A DNA stretch of 64,000 bases from NCBI RefSeq assembly GCF_009362735.1, contig NZ_WHNP01000007.1:124001-188000 (forward strand). Direction: 5' to 3'. The position numbers were made by a program, and so were the translations under genes. Source of the stretch: Paraburkholderia franconis (GTDB lineage: Bacteria; Pseudomonadota; Gammaproteobacteria; Burkholderiales; Burkholderiaceae). Positions 27,587 to 37,962 of this stretch are shown piece after piece. The stretch's first letter is position 1; each line of letters opens with the position of its first letter. The notes under the pieces were generated by a model that saw nothing but the letters and a program-made list of their open reading frames with translations, was not told the DNA's origin and ran no database searches.

Positions 27587-28387
27587 ATGCTGCAAGAAAC
27601 GCCGCTGCGGAGTGTCGCTGCGGGCGTGCCTGGCGAGGGCAAACGCCCGCACGCGGCGCGCCCGTTTTTTTTCATCTCGGACTTGCACCTGAGCGAGGCG
27701 ATCCCGCACACGGTTGCCGCGTTCGAGCATTTCATCAACGTGACGGCCGAGCACGCGGATTCCGTTTTCATCCTCGGCGATCTGTTCGAATACTGGATCG
27801 GCGACGACATGCTCGCCGAGCCCTTCCCCGCCCGCATGGCGAAGCTGATGCATACGCTGTCGGAGCGCGGCATCGCGCTCTACATCATGCACGGCAACCG
27901 CGACTTCCTGCTGGGCAAGCGCTTCATGAAAGCGGCGGGCGCGATCTGGCTGCCCGATCCGTTCGTCATCACTGCATTCGGCACGAAAATCGCGCTCACG
28001 CACGGCGATGCGCAATGCACTGCTGACCGCCGCTATCAGCACTTTCGCGGCTTCGCGCGCAATCATTTCGCGCAGTGGCTGTTTCTGGTGTGGCCGTACC
28101 GCTGGCGCAAGGCGCTGGCCGAAAAGATGCGCCGCACGAGCGAGTCGGGGCGCACGCGTCCCGTATCGCCGCGCTACGACGTGACGTCGGAGGGCATCGC
28201 CGCGCTCTTCAAGAAGACGAAGACGGCAACGATCATCCATGGCCACACGCATCGGCCCGCGCTGCATCATGAAAAAGGCGGCATGCGCTGGGTACTGCCC
28301 GACTGGGACCTCGATCACGGCGAGCGCCGTGGAGGTTACGTGCGGATCGATTCCGAAGGGATCAAGGCGTTGCGGCTGGACAAGTAG
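27587..28387 (+). CDS. lpxH: UDP-2,3-diacylglucosamine diphosphatase
   Basis: A 266-residue metallophosphoesterase making lipid X from UDP-2,3-diacylglucosamine in lipid A synthesis, acting at the inner face of the cytoplasmic membrane. All metal-site motifs are present: FISDLHLSE, LGDLFEYWIGDD, MHGNRDFLLG, LTHGDAQCT and IHGHTHRPA. A 20-residue extension precedes the first motif. It is 67 bases after ppiB in the same direction and probably the last gene of the group. Confidence 0.95.
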   Translation: MLQETPLRSVAAGVPGEGKRPHAARPFFFISDLHLSEAIPHTVAAFEHFINVTAEHADSVFILGDLFEYWIGDDMLAEPFPARMAKLMHTLSERGIALYIMHGNRDFLLGKRFMKAAGAIWLPDPFVITAFGTKIALTHGDAQCTADRRYQHFRGFARNHFAQWLFLVWPYRWRKALAEKMRRTSESGRTRPVSPRYDVTSEGIAALFKKTKTATIIHGHTHRPALHHEKGGMRWVLPDWDLDHGERRGGYVRIDSEGIKALRLDK

Positions 28388-28547
28388 CGCCACGTGATCC
28401 GGCTGGGCGCGCAAGCATGTATGGAACTGCTATCGACCAGCCAATCGATGCATGTCCGTCATTCAAGCCAGCGCCGCGTCCCGTTCGGAACTGCCGGGCA
28501 CGCATGCGTCGGCGTGCCTTTGAGTCCCGCTTTCAACGGGCGCTGGA

Positions 28548-29369
28548 TCAGCGCGCCGCTTCCTCAACCTTCCCCTGGATCACCGCCGACAGGCGGCGCA
28601 AATCCACCAGCGCCGCATCGGCGCCCTGGAGCGCTTCGAGACTCGCGCCGAGGCGTTCGAGCGCGGCGACGATTTCGTCGATGCGCTGCGTTTGCGTCGC
28701 CGCGTGGTCGATCAGTCCATGGATCGCGAGCGACACGGGATCGTCGGCATTCGGCGTAATGCCGTACGCGCAGAAAGCGGCGCGCGCGGGAGCCGCTTTG
28801 GCGTCGGCACCCTTCGCGTCGGCAGCCGGCGAACGGGCAGCCGTCGCCGCCGTAGCGGGCATGATCACGCGCGCCGGATTGCCCACGGCCGTGCCGCCCG
28901 CCGGCACCGGCTTTACGACGACGGCGTTCGAGCCGATCTTCGCGTCCGCGCCGATCGTGAAGCCGCCCAGCACCTTCGCACCCGCGCCGACGATCACGCC
29001 GCGCTCAAGCGTCGGATGGCGCTTCGCGCCGCGCGTGAGCGACGTGCCGCCGAGCGTGACGCCCTGGTAGATCGTGCAGTCGTCGCCGATTTCAGCTGTC
29101 TCGCCGATCACGACGCCCATGCCGTGATCGATGAACACGCGCCGCCCGACCGTCGCGCCCGGGTGAATTTCGATGCCCGTCATGAAGCGGCCGCACTGCG
29201 ATACGAAGCGTGCGAGCCAGCGGCGCTTCGCGCGCCAGCACGCATGCGCGACGCGATGGAACATTAGCGCGTGCAAGCCCGGATAGCATGTGAGAACTTC
29301 CCAGGCGCTGCGGGCGGCGGGATCGCGCTCGCGGATCGTGGCTATGTCTTCTCGGAGTCTGGTGAACAT
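28548..29369 (-). CDS. cysE: Serine O-acetyltransferase with C-terminal helical extension
   Basis: A 273-residue serine acetyltransferase making O-acetylserine for cysteine synthesis. The N-terminal helical part ([20 protein letters not shown]) is of the shorter EpsC-like type. The left-handed beta-helix hexapeptides follow ([25 protein letters not shown], with the catalytic His). VGNPARVI marks the end of the core at about residue 165. Roughly 100 more residues contain an Ala/Lys linker and a predicted amphipathic helix ([20 protein letters not shown]). The frame opens at 29432, but 29369 matches the family start. It faces lpxH tail to tail. Confidence 0.93.
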   Translation of the reverse strand: MFTRLREDIATIRERDPAARSAWEVLTCYPGLHALMFHRVAHACWRAKRRWLARFVSQCGRFMTGIEIHPGATVGRRVFIDHGMGVVIGETAEIGDDCTIYQGVTLGGTSLTRGAKRHPTLERGVIVGAGAKVLGGFTIGADAKIGSNAVVVKPVPAGGTAVGNPARVIMPATAATAARSPAADAKGADAKAAPARAAFCAYGITPNADDPVSLAIHGLIDHAATQTQRIDEIVAALERLGASLEALQGADAALVDLRRLSAVIQGKVEEAAR

Positions 29370-29725
29370 GGCAGTGAGGCTGTCGTAGGGATTGAGCGCT
29401 GCCGTTTGCATCCATTCACATCCATTGCACACGGAGCGCTTTGCTTATGACGTTTTCGGGTCATTGTAGGGCGAATGTGCGAACGCTGCCGGAAGTCCAC
29501 GCGATCGAGAAGGTTTGGGATTTTGCGCGCCAGACCGGGAGCGAAAGTGTATGTGCATCGGTGGCTCGAGCCCGTCTGCTGGCGCTCTTGCCGCCCCGCC
29601 TTGTTGCTACGAGACTGCCCGCCGGCCACACAACAGCTTCCGCACGACGCCAACGGGCGCGAAAGCTGGCGCAAAACGCTGACGCCGAAGATTAGTTTCC
29701 GGACGCAGCGCAAGCGGGCCGGCAC

Positions 29726-30547
29726 TCACCCCTGCTCGCCGTCACGCCCTTTGGCCTTCAGCAGAATATGTTTCGCGATACCCCGTACGATATTGACCTC
29801 TTCGCGTTCGAGACCTGAGCGCGCGAAGAGCCGCCGCAAGCGCGACATCAGCTTCTTCGGATTGCCGGGATCGAGAAAGTCGAGCGCAATCAACGCGTTT
29901 TCCAGGTGCACGTACATGCGTTCGATCTCGTCGCTGGGGGCAAACGTACCCGCGCTGCCGGACGCCGGCTCCGTGCCTTCGCCTTCGACCAGATACGCCA
30001 TGCGCAGCTCATACGACAGCACCTGGATGGCCTGCGCGAGATTCAGCGAGCTATACGCGGGATTAGCGGGAATATGCGCGAGCGCGCTGCACCGCTCGAC
30101 GTCTTCATTCGACAGCCCTGTGCGCTCGTTGCCGAACACGAGCGCGATGTCGCCGTGCGCGGCATGCTCGCGGGCCTGCGTCGCGGCGGCGCGCGGCGCG
30201 AGCTGCGGCGGCCCGTACTCGCGGGCGCGCGCCGTCAGCGCGAGCGACCATTGCGCGCCCGAGAGCGCGTCGGCCAGCGTCGGCACGACATGTGCGGACG
30301 CAAGCACGTCGTCCGCGCCGCTCGCCATCGCGATCGCATCCGGATCGTTTTTCACATCGGGCGAGCGCGGCGACACCAACACGAGGCGCGAGAATCCCAT
30401 CGTCTTCAGCGCGCGTGCCGCCGCACCGACGTTGCCGGGATGACTTGGCTCGACGAGCACGAAGCGTGTCGACGTAAAGCCGCCGCCGATGCTGCTCGCA
30501 TTGTCGGAAGCGGTACTGGACTGAGATGACGAAGGCGTTTGAACCAC
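29726..30547 (-). CDS. trmJ: tRNA/rRNA methyltransferase of the TrmJ (SPOUT) family
   Basis: A SpoU/TrmH-type RNA 2'-O-methyltransferase, most like TrmJ, which modifies position 32 of several tRNAs. VLVEPSHPGNVGAAARALKT is the N-terminal motif. LVFGNERTGLSNEDV and NPAYSSLNLAQAIQVLSYEL form the trefoil knot that binds S-adenosylmethionine. The C-terminal 80 residues form the TrmJ dimerisation extension. The start is uncertain: GTG at 30547 gives MVQTPSSS and 273 residues. Longer frames (ATG at 30607 or 30709) add unconserved sequence, and none has a clear ribosome-binding site. Confidence 0.88.
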   Translation of the reverse strand: MVQTPSSSQSSTASDNASSIGGGFTSTRFVLVEPSHPGNVGAAARALKTMGFSRLVLVSPRSPDVKNDPDAIAMASGADDVLASAHVVPTLADALSGAQWSLALTARAREYGPPQLAPRAAATQAREHAAHGDIALVFGNERTGLSNEDVERCSALAHIPANPAYSSLNLAQAIQVLSYELRMAYLVEGEGTEPASGSAGTFAPSDEIERMYVHLENALIALDFLDPGNPKKLMSRLRRLFARSGLEREEVNIVRGIAKHILLKAKGRDGEQG

Positions 30548-30972
30548 GATAAGGATTGGATGGCAAGGAAACAGTAATGGTAGCGCCAAGCCGCGCCCCG
30601 TTTCCATCTGCCATTTGGCTAATGCTTTGCTTGTTGCCCCCTTGTAGCCCTCTTGTCGCCCTGTCGTTCGCCTCGTCGTTCCCCTTCGCCCGTTGGTCCA
30701 GGCCGGCACCCGTTGCGCCTGAGGTCAGCAGGGTCGAGATAAAAGCCAGATAAAACTCAGGTAAAATCCCGACATTCGCGCCGTGCCGTCTCGCCCTTTG
30801 CAAGGCATTCACGCCACCGCGCATCGCTCTTCTTCAATTCGTCTCCGTCGACGGAATGTGTGTCCAGGTTTTCGACCCAGTCTTGCCAGGCGCCCGTTTC
30901 GCGTGATTTACAGCTTATTTTCAGCTCAACACCGGACAGCCGTCATGCGCGTCCGGCATAAGGATCAGGCTC
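30548..30972. other. Divergent intergenic region trmJ / suhB
   Basis: About 425 bases holding the promoters of both genes. A plus-strand TAAAAT at 30762-30767 in an A-rich stretch is a candidate -10 box for suhB, without a convincing -35 box. I see no gene in it. Confidence 0.4.
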
Positions 30973-31776
30973 ATGCATCCCATGCTCAATATCGCTGTCA
31001 AGGCCGCTCGCCGCGCCGGGCAGATCATCAACCGCGCGTCGCTCGATCTCGACCTCGTGCAGGTCAGCAAGAAGCAGCACAACGATTTCGTCACGGAGGT
31101 CGACAAGGCGTCGGAAGCGGCCATCATCGAAACGCTGACCACCGCCTATCCCGATCATGCGATCCTCGCCGAAGAGTCAGGTGAATCGGGCAACGAGTCC
31201 GAATTCCAGTGGATCATCGATCCCCTCGACGGCACCACGAACTTCATCCACGGTTTCCAGTATTACTGCGTGTCGGTCGCGCTCGCGCACAAAGGCATCG
31301 TCACGCAAGCCGTCGTCTACGACCCGACGCGCAACGATCTCTTCACGGCGTCGCGCGGCCGCGGCGCGTATCTGAACGACAGGCGCATCCGCGTCGGCCG
31401 CCGCGACCGGCTCGCCGACGGCCTGATCGGCACGGGCTTCCCGTTCCGCGAAAAGGACACGCTCGAGCCGTACACGCAGCTCTTCGCCGAGATGACGAAA
31501 GCGTGCGCGGGCCTGCGCCGTCCGGGCGCGGCCGCGCTCGATCTGGCGAACGTCGCGGCGGGCCGCCTCGACGGCTTCTTCGAGCAAGGCATCAGCGCAT
31601 GGGACATGGCGGCGGGCAGCCTGCTGATCACGGAAGCGGGCGGCCTCGTCGGCAACTACACGGGCGATTCGGACTTCCTGCACAAGCATGAGATCGTCGC
31701 GGGCAACCCGAAGATATACGCGCAGATGATTCCGATCCTGTCGCGCTACACCCGCACGAAGGAACAAGCAGCCTAA
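30973..31776 (+). CDS. suhB: Inositol-1-monophosphatase (SuhB)
   Basis: A 267-residue inositol monophosphatase family enzyme. The metal-binding motif [15 protein letters not shown] (near residues 80-94) and the C-terminal [19 protein letters not shown] are the two family signatures; [11 protein letters not shown] contributes the first metal-binding glutamate. In enterobacteria SuhB is also part of rRNA antitermination complexes, which may hold here but cannot be seen. It stands alone, divergent from trmJ, and ends in a clear terminator. Confidence 0.95.
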   Translation: MHPMLNIAVKAARRAGQIINRASLDLDLVQVSKKQHNDFVTEVDKASEAAIIETLTTAYPDHAILAEESGESGNESEFQWIIDPLDGTTNFIHGFQYYCVSVALAHKGIVTQAVVYDPTRNDLFTASRGRGAYLNDRRIRVGRRDRLADGLIGTGFPFREKDTLEPYTQLFAEMTKACAGLRRPGAAALDLANVAAGRLDGFFEQGISAWDMAAGSLLITEAGGLVGNYTGDSDFLHKHEIVAGNPKIYAQMIPILSRYTRTKEQAA

Positions 31777-31795
31777 GACGCTGCGCGCGTTCGAC

Positions 31796-31817
31796 AAGCG
31801 GCTTCGGCCGCTTTTTT
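31796..31817 (+). terminator. Terminator after suhB
   Basis: AAGCGGC and GCCGCTT pair around the stable loop TTCG and run into TTTTTT. It lies 20 bases after the suhB stop. Confidence 0.9.
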
Positions 31818-31920
31818 CGTATGGGGCGCCGCTTTTGCTACGCGGCGCCACGGACTGCCAGATACGCTGCCAGACGGGCTCGCCGCGCACGAACGCCGTC
31901 ACTGTGTTCCAATCGGGACC

Positions 31921-33219
31921 ATGAAGAAAGGCTTCTACACGATCATCGCGGCGCAATTCGTGTCGTCGCTCGCCGATAACGCGCTCCTGATCGCGGCCAT
32001 CGCGCTGCTTGCCGTGATTCGCTCGCCCGCGTGGGTCACGCCGCTACTTCAGATTTTCTTCACGATTTCCTATGTACTGCTCGCGCCGTTCGTCGGCGCA
32101 TTCGCCGATGCGCTGCAAAAGCGCCACGTGATGTTCATCTCGAACGCGCTGAAGGCGGCCGGCTGTCTGATGATGATCGCGGGCGTGCATCCAATGATCG
32201 CGTACGGGGTGGTCGGCTTTGGCGCGGCCGCGTATTCGCCCGCGAAGTACGGCATTCTGACCGAGCTGCTGCCCGCCGAACGGCTCGTCGTTGCGAACGC
32301 CTGGCTCGAATCGGCGACCGTGCTCTCGACAATCGCCGGCACGATGCTGGGCGGCGCGCTGATCAGCACGTACGCGTCGCGCTTCGTCCAGCACGCGCAA
32401 CTGCCGCTGATTCACACGGCCGCCGACCTCGCGATGCTCGCCGTGATGATCACGTATGCGATTGCGGCGGCGCTGAATGTCGGCATTCCGGACACGGGCG
32501 CGCGCTACCCGAACCGGCTCGTCGAACCCGGCCAGCTGCTCGGCGAATTCATCCGCTGCTTCAACGTGCTCTGGTCCGACCGCCTCGCACAGATCGCGCT
32601 GTGGGTCACGACGCTGATGTGGGGCGGCGCCGTCACGCTGCAACTACTCGTGCTGAAATGGGCGGACGCGAACCTCGGGCTGTCGCTGTCGAAGGCGGCC
32701 GTGATGCAAGGCGTGGCCGGCTTCGGCATCGCGATCGGCGCAGCGGCCGCCGCCGCATGGATTCCGCTGCGCAGTTCGCTGAAGGTGCTGCCCGTCGGGG
32801 TGCTGATGGGCGCCGTCGCCGTCGCGATGGCGTTCTACAGCAAGAGCCTCTTTCCGCCCGGCGCGGGGCTGCGCGTCGGCGCCCTCTTCGCGCCCGCCTA
32901 CATCATCCTCGCCTATCCGTTAATGATCCTGCTCGGCGCGCTCTCCGGCTTCTTCATCGTACCGATGAACGCGATTCTCCAGCATCGCGGCGCGACGCTG
33001 CTAACAGCGGGCCACTCGATCGCCGTGCAGAACTTCAACCAGAACCTCGCCGTGCTGCTGATGCTCGGCGCCTACGCGATCCTGCTGACGGCAACGATGC
33101 CCGTGCAGTGGATCATCGCCGTGTTCGGACTCTTCATCACGGGCATGATGTGGCTCGCCAAACGCCGCAGCGCCGCGAATGCGCACAAGGTGGACATGCA
33201 CGCGCTGATCGAGGAATGA
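31921..33219 (+). CDS. lplT: Lysophospholipid transporter
   Basis: A 432-residue major-facilitator protein resembling LplT, which flips lysophospholipids across the inner membrane for re-acylation. About twelve membrane helices can be drawn, beginning with IAAQFVSSLADNALLIAAIA. The motif PAKYGILTELLPAERLVVANA is characteristic of LplT. No acyltransferase partner (aas) lies next to it, unlike in E. coli. The start ATG at 31921 has no strong Shine-Dalgarno but leads directly into the first helix. Confidence 0.9.
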   Translation: MKKGFYTIIAAQFVSSLADNALLIAAIALLAVIRSPAWVTPLLQIFFTISYVLLAPFVGAFADALQKRHVMFISNALKAAGCLMMIAGVHPMIAYGVVGFGAAAYSPAKYGILTELLPAERLVVANAWLESATVLSTIAGTMLGGALISTYASRFVQHAQLPLIHTAADLAMLAVMITYAIAAALNVGIPDTGARYPNRLVEPGQLLGEFIRCFNVLWSDRLAQIALWVTTLMWGGAVTLQLLVLKWADANLGLSLSKAAVMQGVAGFGIAIGAAAAAAWIPLRSSLKVLPVGVLMGAVAVAMAFYSKSLFPPGAGLRVGALFAPAYIILAYPLMILLGALSGFFIVPMNAILQHRGATLLTAGHSIAVQNFNQNLAVLLMLGAYAILLTATMPVQWIIAVFGLFITGMMWLAKRRSAANAHKVDMHALIEE

Positions 33220-33262
33220 ACGAACACGGAGCACAGCATAGCCGTGCGAAGATCGCGACGGC

Positions 33263-33284
33263 AACCTGGCCATCCGGCCAGGTT
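33263..33284. repeat. Hairpin element CCTGGCC-GGCCAGG, copy 1
   Basis: AACCTGGCC and GGCCAGGTT are perfect complements around ATCC between lplT and mutS. A near-identical hairpin (CCTGGCC, ATTC, GGCCAGG) occurs at 56404-56421. No T-run follows, so it is not a classical terminator. Confidence 0.5.
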
Positions 33285-33345
33285 CGCGCAACGCTTCGAC
33301 GGGTTAAACTCACGCCCTGAACAGTCACGCAAGAAAGACACGAGG

Positions 33346-36024
33346 ATGGGCACTCAAATCGCAGCCGCAAACGACTTCGCGCAACACACTCCAATGATGC
33401 AGCAATACCTGCGCATCAAAGGGGAGCATCCGGGCACGCTCGTGTTCTACCGGATGGGCGATTTCTACGAACTGTTCTTCGACGACGCCGAAAAGGCCGC
33501 GCGCCTGCTCGATCTGACGCTCACGCAGCGCGGCGCGTCGGGCGGCAATCCGATCAAGATGGCGGGCGTGCCGCATCACGCCGTCGAACAGTATCTGGCG
33601 AAACTGGTGAAGCTGGGCGAATCGGTCGCGATCTGCGAACAGATCGGCGATCCGGCGACGTCGAAGGGACCTGTCGAGCGCAAGGTCGTGCGCGTGGTCA
33701 CGCCCGGCACGCTGACGGACGCCGCGCTGCTCTCCGACAAGAGCGACACGTATCTGCTCGCCGTGTGCGCGGCGCACAACCGGCGTGGCGTGGTGTCGGC
33801 CGTCGGCCTCGCCTGGCTGAATCTGGCGAGCGGCGCGCTGCGTCTTGCAGAAGTCGCACCCGATCAGGTTGCCGCTGCGCTCGAGCGGATTCGTCCGGCG
33901 GAGATTCTCGTCGCCGACACGCCATCGCCCGCCGACTCGAATGCGTGGACGCTGCCATCCGGTTTCGGCGCGATGACGCGCGTCCCGGCATGGCATTTCG
34001 ATGTCGCTTCGGGCACGCAGCGGCTTTGCGATCAAATGGAAGTCGCGAGCCTCGACGGTTTCGGCGCGCATTCGCTGTCGTGCGCGTGCGGCGCAGCGGG
34101 CGCGGTGCTGCTGTACGCGGCCGCGACGCAAGGCCAGCAACTGCGCCATGTGCGCAGCCTCAAGGTCGAATACGAATCGGAGTACATCGGGCTCGATCCG
34201 TCCACGCGCCGCAATCTGGAATTGACGGAAACGCTGCGCGGCACGGATTCGCCTACGCTCTGCTCGCTGCTCGACACGTGCTGCACGACGATGGGCAGCC
34301 GTCTGCTGCGTCACTGGCTGCACCATCCGCCGCGCGATGCCGCGTTTGCCCAGGCGCGCCAGCAAGCGATCGGCGCGTTGCTCGACGCGCCGCCCCAAGC
34401 CAGTCTCGACTCGCTGCGCAGCGCATTGCGGCAGATCTCGGATATCGAACGGATCACGGGGCGGCTCGCGCTGCTGTCGGCGCGTCCGCGCGATCTGTCG
34501 AGCCTGCGCGACACGTTCATCGCATTGCCCGAACTGCGCACGCAACTGGCCGCGATCATTCAGGCCGCCGATTCGCTCGCGCGTATCGACGCGTCGCTGG
34601 AGCCGCCGGCCGAGTGCGTCGATCTGCTGAAGCATGCGGTCGCGCAAGAGCCCGCCGCGATGGTGCGCGACGGCGGCGTGATCGCACGCGGCTACGACGC
34701 CGAACTGGATGAACTGCGGGATATTTCGGAGAACTGCGGACAATTCCTGATCGACCTCGAAACGCGCGAGCGCGCGCGGACGGGCATCGGCAACCTGCGC
34801 GTCGAGTACAACAAGGTGCACGGCTTCTACATCGAAGTGACGCGCGGCCAGACCGACAAGGTCCCTGACGACTATCGCCGCCGTCAGACGCTGAAGAACG
34901 CCGAGCGCTACATCACGCCCGAGCTGAAGACCTTCGAGGACAAGGCGCTGTCTGCGCAGGAACGCGCGCTGTCGCGTGAGAAGGCGCTGTACGACGCGCT
35001 GTTGCAGGCGCTGCTGCCGTTCATCGCGGATTGCCAGCGCGTCGCTTCGGCGCTCGCCGAACTCGACGTGCTCGCCGCGTTCGCCGAACGGGCCCGCGCG
35101 CTCGACTGGGTCGCGCCAGGCTTCACGCCGACGGGCGGCATCGAAATCGAACAGGGACGGCACCCCGTCGTCGAGGCGCAGGTCGAGCAGTTCATCGCAA
35201 ACGACTGCACGCTCAACCCCGATCGCAAGCTGCTGCTGATCACCGGCCCGAACATGGGCGGTAAATCGACCTTCATGCGTCAGACCGCGTTGATCGCGTT
35301 GATGGCGTACGTCGGCAGCTACGTGCCGGCGCGCCGTGCGTCGTTTGGCCCCATCGATCGCATTTTCACGCGAATCGGCGCCGCCGACGATCTGGCGGGC
35401 GGCCGCTCGACCTTCATGGTCGAGATGACGGAAGCCGCCGCGATCCTGAACGACGCGACGCCGCAAAGCCTCGTGCTGATGGATGAAATCGGCCGCGGCA
35501 CGTCGACGTTCGACGGCCTTGCGCTCGCGTGGGCGATCGCGCGCCATCTGCTCGCGCACAACGGCTGTCACACGCTCTTCGCGACGCACTACTTCGAGCT
35601 GACGCAACTGCCCGCCGAGTTTCCACATGCGGCGAATGTGCATCTGTCGGCCGTCGAGCATGGGCACGGCATCGTGTTTCTGCACGCCGTCAACGAAGGC
35701 CCCGCCAATCAGAGCTACGGTCTACAGGTCGCGCAACTGGCTGGCGTGCCGAACGCCGTGATTCGCGCGGCGCGCAAGCATCTCGCGTATCTCGAACAGC
35801 AGTCGGCCGCGCAGCCGGCGCCGCAACTCGATCTGTTCGCGGCGCCCGTGACGATGCTCGAAGACGCCGACGACGAGCCCGCCGTGCCCGCGCTGGACCC
35901 CGCGATGCAGGCGCTCGTCGAGCGGCTGCGCGAGATCGATCCGAACGATCTGCGTCCACGCGAAGCGCTCGACCTGCTGTACGAACTGCATGAACTGGCC
36001 AAGTCGCCAGATGCGCAGCACTGA
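33346..36024 (+). CDS. mutS: DNA mismatch repair protein MutS
   Basis: An 892-residue MutS, which recognises mismatches and small loops and recruits MutL. The mismatch-recognition motif FYELF (Phe-X-Glu) lies in the N-terminal domain near residue 43. The Walker A is GPNMGGKST near residue 640 and the Walker B/signature [14 protein letters not shown] near 711. The C-terminal helix-turn-helix and dimerisation region is present. ATG at 33346 (GAGG just ahead) gives the usual start. The 3' end overlaps the next gene's start by 14 bases. Confidence 0.97.
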   Translation: MGTQIAAANDFAQHTPMMQQYLRIKGEHPGTLVFYRMGDFYELFFDDAEKAARLLDLTLTQRGASGGNPIKMAGVPHHAVEQYLAKLVKLGESVAICEQIGDPATSKGPVERKVVRVVTPGTLTDAALLSDKSDTYLLAVCAAHNRRGVVSAVGLAWLNLASGALRLAEVAPDQVAAALERIRPAEILVADTPSPADSNAWTLPSGFGAMTRVPAWHFDVASGTQRLCDQMEVASLDGFGAHSLSCACGAAGAVLLYAAATQGQQLRHVRSLKVEYESEYIGLDPSTRRNLELTETLRGTDSPTLCSLLDTCCTTMGSRLLRHWLHHPPRDAAFAQARQQAIGALLDAPPQASLDSLRSALRQISDIERITGRLALLSARPRDLSSLRDTFIALPELRTQLAAIIQAADSLARIDASLEPPAECVDLLKHAVAQEPAAMVRDGGVIARGYDAELDELRDISENCGQFLIDLETRERARTGIGNLRVEYNKVHGFYIEVTRGQTDKVPDDYRRRQTLKNAERYITPELKTFEDKALSAQERALSREKALYDALLQALLPFIADCQRVASALAELDVLAAFAERARALDWVAPGFTPTGGIEIEQGRHPVVEAQVEQFIANDCTLNPDRKLLLITGPNMGGKSTFMRQTALIALMAYVGSYVPARRASFGPIDRIFTRIGAADDLAGGRSTFMVEMTEAAAILNDATPQSLVLMDEIGRGTSTFDGLALAWAIARHLLAHNGCHTLFATHYFELTQLPAEFPHAANVHLSAVEHGHGIVFLHAVNEGPANQSYGLQVAQLAGVPNAVIRAARKHLAYLEQQSAAQPAPQLDLFAAPVTMLEDADDEPAVPALDPAMQALVERLREIDPNDLRPREALDLLYELHELAKSPDAQH

Positions 36025-37399
36025 CGCGCACGAGCGCCACGCGTCGGCGAGGTATCACCGCTCGCGCGGAGCGGCGCTCGCCGTCACGCTCGCATTCGTC
36101 GTGTCGCTGACCTTGCCCGGCCGTGCGTCGTTCGCGAAGGAATCGGAGCCGCGCTACTCGTTTGCCGTCATCGGCAGCACACTGCAAAGTCCCGCCGACG
36201 AAGCGCAAACGCAGCGGCTACTCGAGGCGATCGGACGCGAGCCGGACATTTCGTTCATCGTCTACGACGGCAATCTGAAAAGCGGCAAGGAAGCGTGCCG
36301 CGACTCACTGTTCGCAACACGCCAGACGCTGCTCGAAATGTCGAAGCCCGCGCTCGTTTTCATACCTGGGCAGCACGACTGGGCCGATTGCGGGACGGAG
36401 GAAGCGGGCGGCTATGACCCCGTCGAACGGCTCGATCTGCTGCGGCAGACGCTCTTCGCGGATACATCATCGATGGGGCAGAACCCGATTCCGCTCGTGC
36501 GCGAAAGCGAGGTATTACGCTTTCGTACGTATCGGGAGAACGTGCGCTGGCAGCTCGGCGGTACCGTGTTCGTCGGCCTGAACGTGCCGGGTCCGAACAA
36601 TCACTTCCTGTATGCGGGCGGACGCAACGGCGAGTTCGAAGACCGCGTGATCGCCAACGCGTTCTGGCTTGACCATGCCGCCGAATATGCGAAGCGGCAC
36701 AACGCGCGCGCGATCGTCGTGCTGCTTCAGGGCGACTTCGACCCTGAACGTTACGAGCGCCCCGAGCGCTTCGCCTGGCTGCGCTTCGGCCACAAGGCGA
36801 AGCGCGACGGCTTTCTCGAATTCAAGCGCAGCCTCGTGAAGCTGGCAGAGACCTTTCACGGACCCGTCGTCGTGATTCATCAGGATGACGATCGAATGCA
36901 CGCGGGCTTCATGATCGATCAACCGCTGCGCAACGATAAGGGCGACCTGGTGACGAATCTGACGCGCATCGCATTCGCTCCGCGCAATCCTCAGAACCAG
37001 TGGATACAGATCGATGCGGATCTTGCGAAACGGCCGGCGTTTCGCGTAAGCGTGCAGAATGTGCCGAAGAGTCTGCCGCTGCCAGCGGCTCCGGCATTGC
37101 CGTCGCATAACGAGTACACGACACCGCCAATGCCGCCTTCGATGCCCGCAGTGCCGGGCTCAGCACCCGCTTCCGAATTGCCGCCGATTCTGCCGGAACC
37201 GCCGCGCGCACCATCGCCCGATACGGGCAACAGCAACGACGGCGGTAGCATCAGCAACGGCGCGACATATCGATACGGCCCGCCAGATGCGACGACGGGC
37301 GCTTACGCGCCCGCTTCGGGAACTGCCCAGCCTTCCGGCGTCTATCCGGGCATCGGCCCGGGCGCCAACCCTGCGAGTTCAGTGCAGCGTCGGCCGTGA
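36011..37399 (+). CDS. Exported metallophosphoesterase-like protein with Pro-rich tail
   Basis: A 462-residue protein of no firmly recognised function. A signal peptide ([23 protein letters not shown], about residues 20-42) is followed by a 300-residue domain whose strand order recalls calcineurin-like phosphoesterases. FIVYDGNL stands where GD is expected and [11 protein letters not shown] where GNHE is expected, but the first DxH and last GHxH motifs are missing (VIHQDDD instead). The metal site therefore looks degenerate and activity is doubtful. The last 110 residues are Pro/Ser/Ala-rich and probably disordered. The start overlaps mutS by 14 bases (a further ATG lies at 35990). The end overlaps slyD on the other strand by 21 bases. 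Confidence 0.75.
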   Translation: MRSTDAHERHASARYHRSRGAALAVTLAFVVSLTLPGRASFAKESEPRYSFAVIGSTLQSPADEAQTQRLLEAIGREPDISFIVYDGNLKSGKEACRDSLFATRQTLLEMSKPALVFIPGQHDWADCGTEEAGGYDPVERLDLLRQTLFADTSSMGQNPIPLVRESEVLRFRTYRENVRWQLGGTVFVGLNVPGPNNHFLYAGGRNGEFEDRVIANAFWLDHAAEYAKRHNARAIVVLLQGDFDPERYERPERFAWLRFGHKAKRDGFLEFKRSLVKLAETFHGPVVVIHQDDDRMHAGFMIDQPLRNDKGDLVTNLTRIAFAPRNPQNQWIQIDADLAKRPAFRVSVQNVPKSLPLPAAPALPSHNEYTTPPMPPSMPAVPGSAPASELPPILPEPPRAPSPDTGNSNDGGSISNGATYRYGPPDATTGAYAPASGTAQPSGVYPGIGPGANPASSVQRRP

Positions 37400-37930
37400 C
37401 GGTTCGGCGTCGTCGGCATCGTCTTCGTCATCGTCTTCATCGGCGATTTCGAGGCCGCTCGCGCCGTGCGCATGTTCATGCTGGATTTCGTCTTCCGTCG
37501 CCTCGCGCACGTCCTTCACCGTCAGCTTGAAACGCAGCGCCATGCCCGCGAGGGGATGATTGCCGTCGAGCACGACCTTGTCCTCGGCGACGTCTGTCAC
37601 CGTGTAGATCAACGAGTCGAGGTCTTCATCGCCTTCTTCAGGCGTGCCCTCGAACTGCATGCCGACTTCGAGCGGCTCCGGGAAACGGCTGCGTGGCTCG
37701 ATCTTCACGAGCTCCGGATCGTACTCGCCGAACGCGTCCACCGGCTCCAACTGGATCTGGGTTTCGAAGCCGGGCTCATGGCCGTCGAGCTCTTCCTCGA
37801 TCTTGGGGAACGTGCCATCATAGCCGCCGTGCAGATAAACCATCGGCTCGTCGCTTTCCTCGATCAGATTGCCTTGTGCATCCGACAGCTTGTACGCGAC
37901 CGATACGACGGTGTTCTTTACGATTTTCAT
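37379..37930 (-). CDS. slyD: FKBP-type peptidyl-prolyl cis-trans isomerase, SlyD-like
   Basis: A 183-residue SlyD-type protein: an FKBP domain with an inserted chaperone flap, acting on proline bonds in folding proteins and possibly binding nickel. VVSVAYKLSDAQGNLI opens the fold. EELDGHEPG and EPVDAFGEYDPELV mark the insertion, and DGNHPLAGMALRFKLTV the closing strands. The C-terminus has two histidine pairs (HEHAHG) and then a strongly acidic run, so it is less His-rich than E. coli SlyD. The start is at 37930 (MKIVKNTVVSV). The C-terminal codons overlap the convergent gene. Confidence 0.93.
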   Translation of the reverse strand: MKIVKNTVVSVAYKLSDAQGNLIEESDEPMVYLHGGYDGTFPKIEEELDGHEPGFETQIQLEPVDAFGEYDPELVKIEPRSRFPEPLEVGMQFEGTPEEGDEDLDSLIYTVTDVAEDKVVLDGNHPLAGMALRFKLTVKDVREATEDEIQHEHAHGASGLEIADEDDDEDDADDAEPSRPTLH

Positions 37931-37962
37931 TCGATTCTCCAGATTACGACTCACATTATACG

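Noticed and set aside
33325..35685. 786-codon minus-strand open frame opposite mutS
   Set aside because: Shadow of mutS with no motifs or ribosome-binding site.
36011..37399. Active metallophosphatase
   Set aside because: Only parts of the metal-binding motifs are present, so catalytic activity cannot be claimed.
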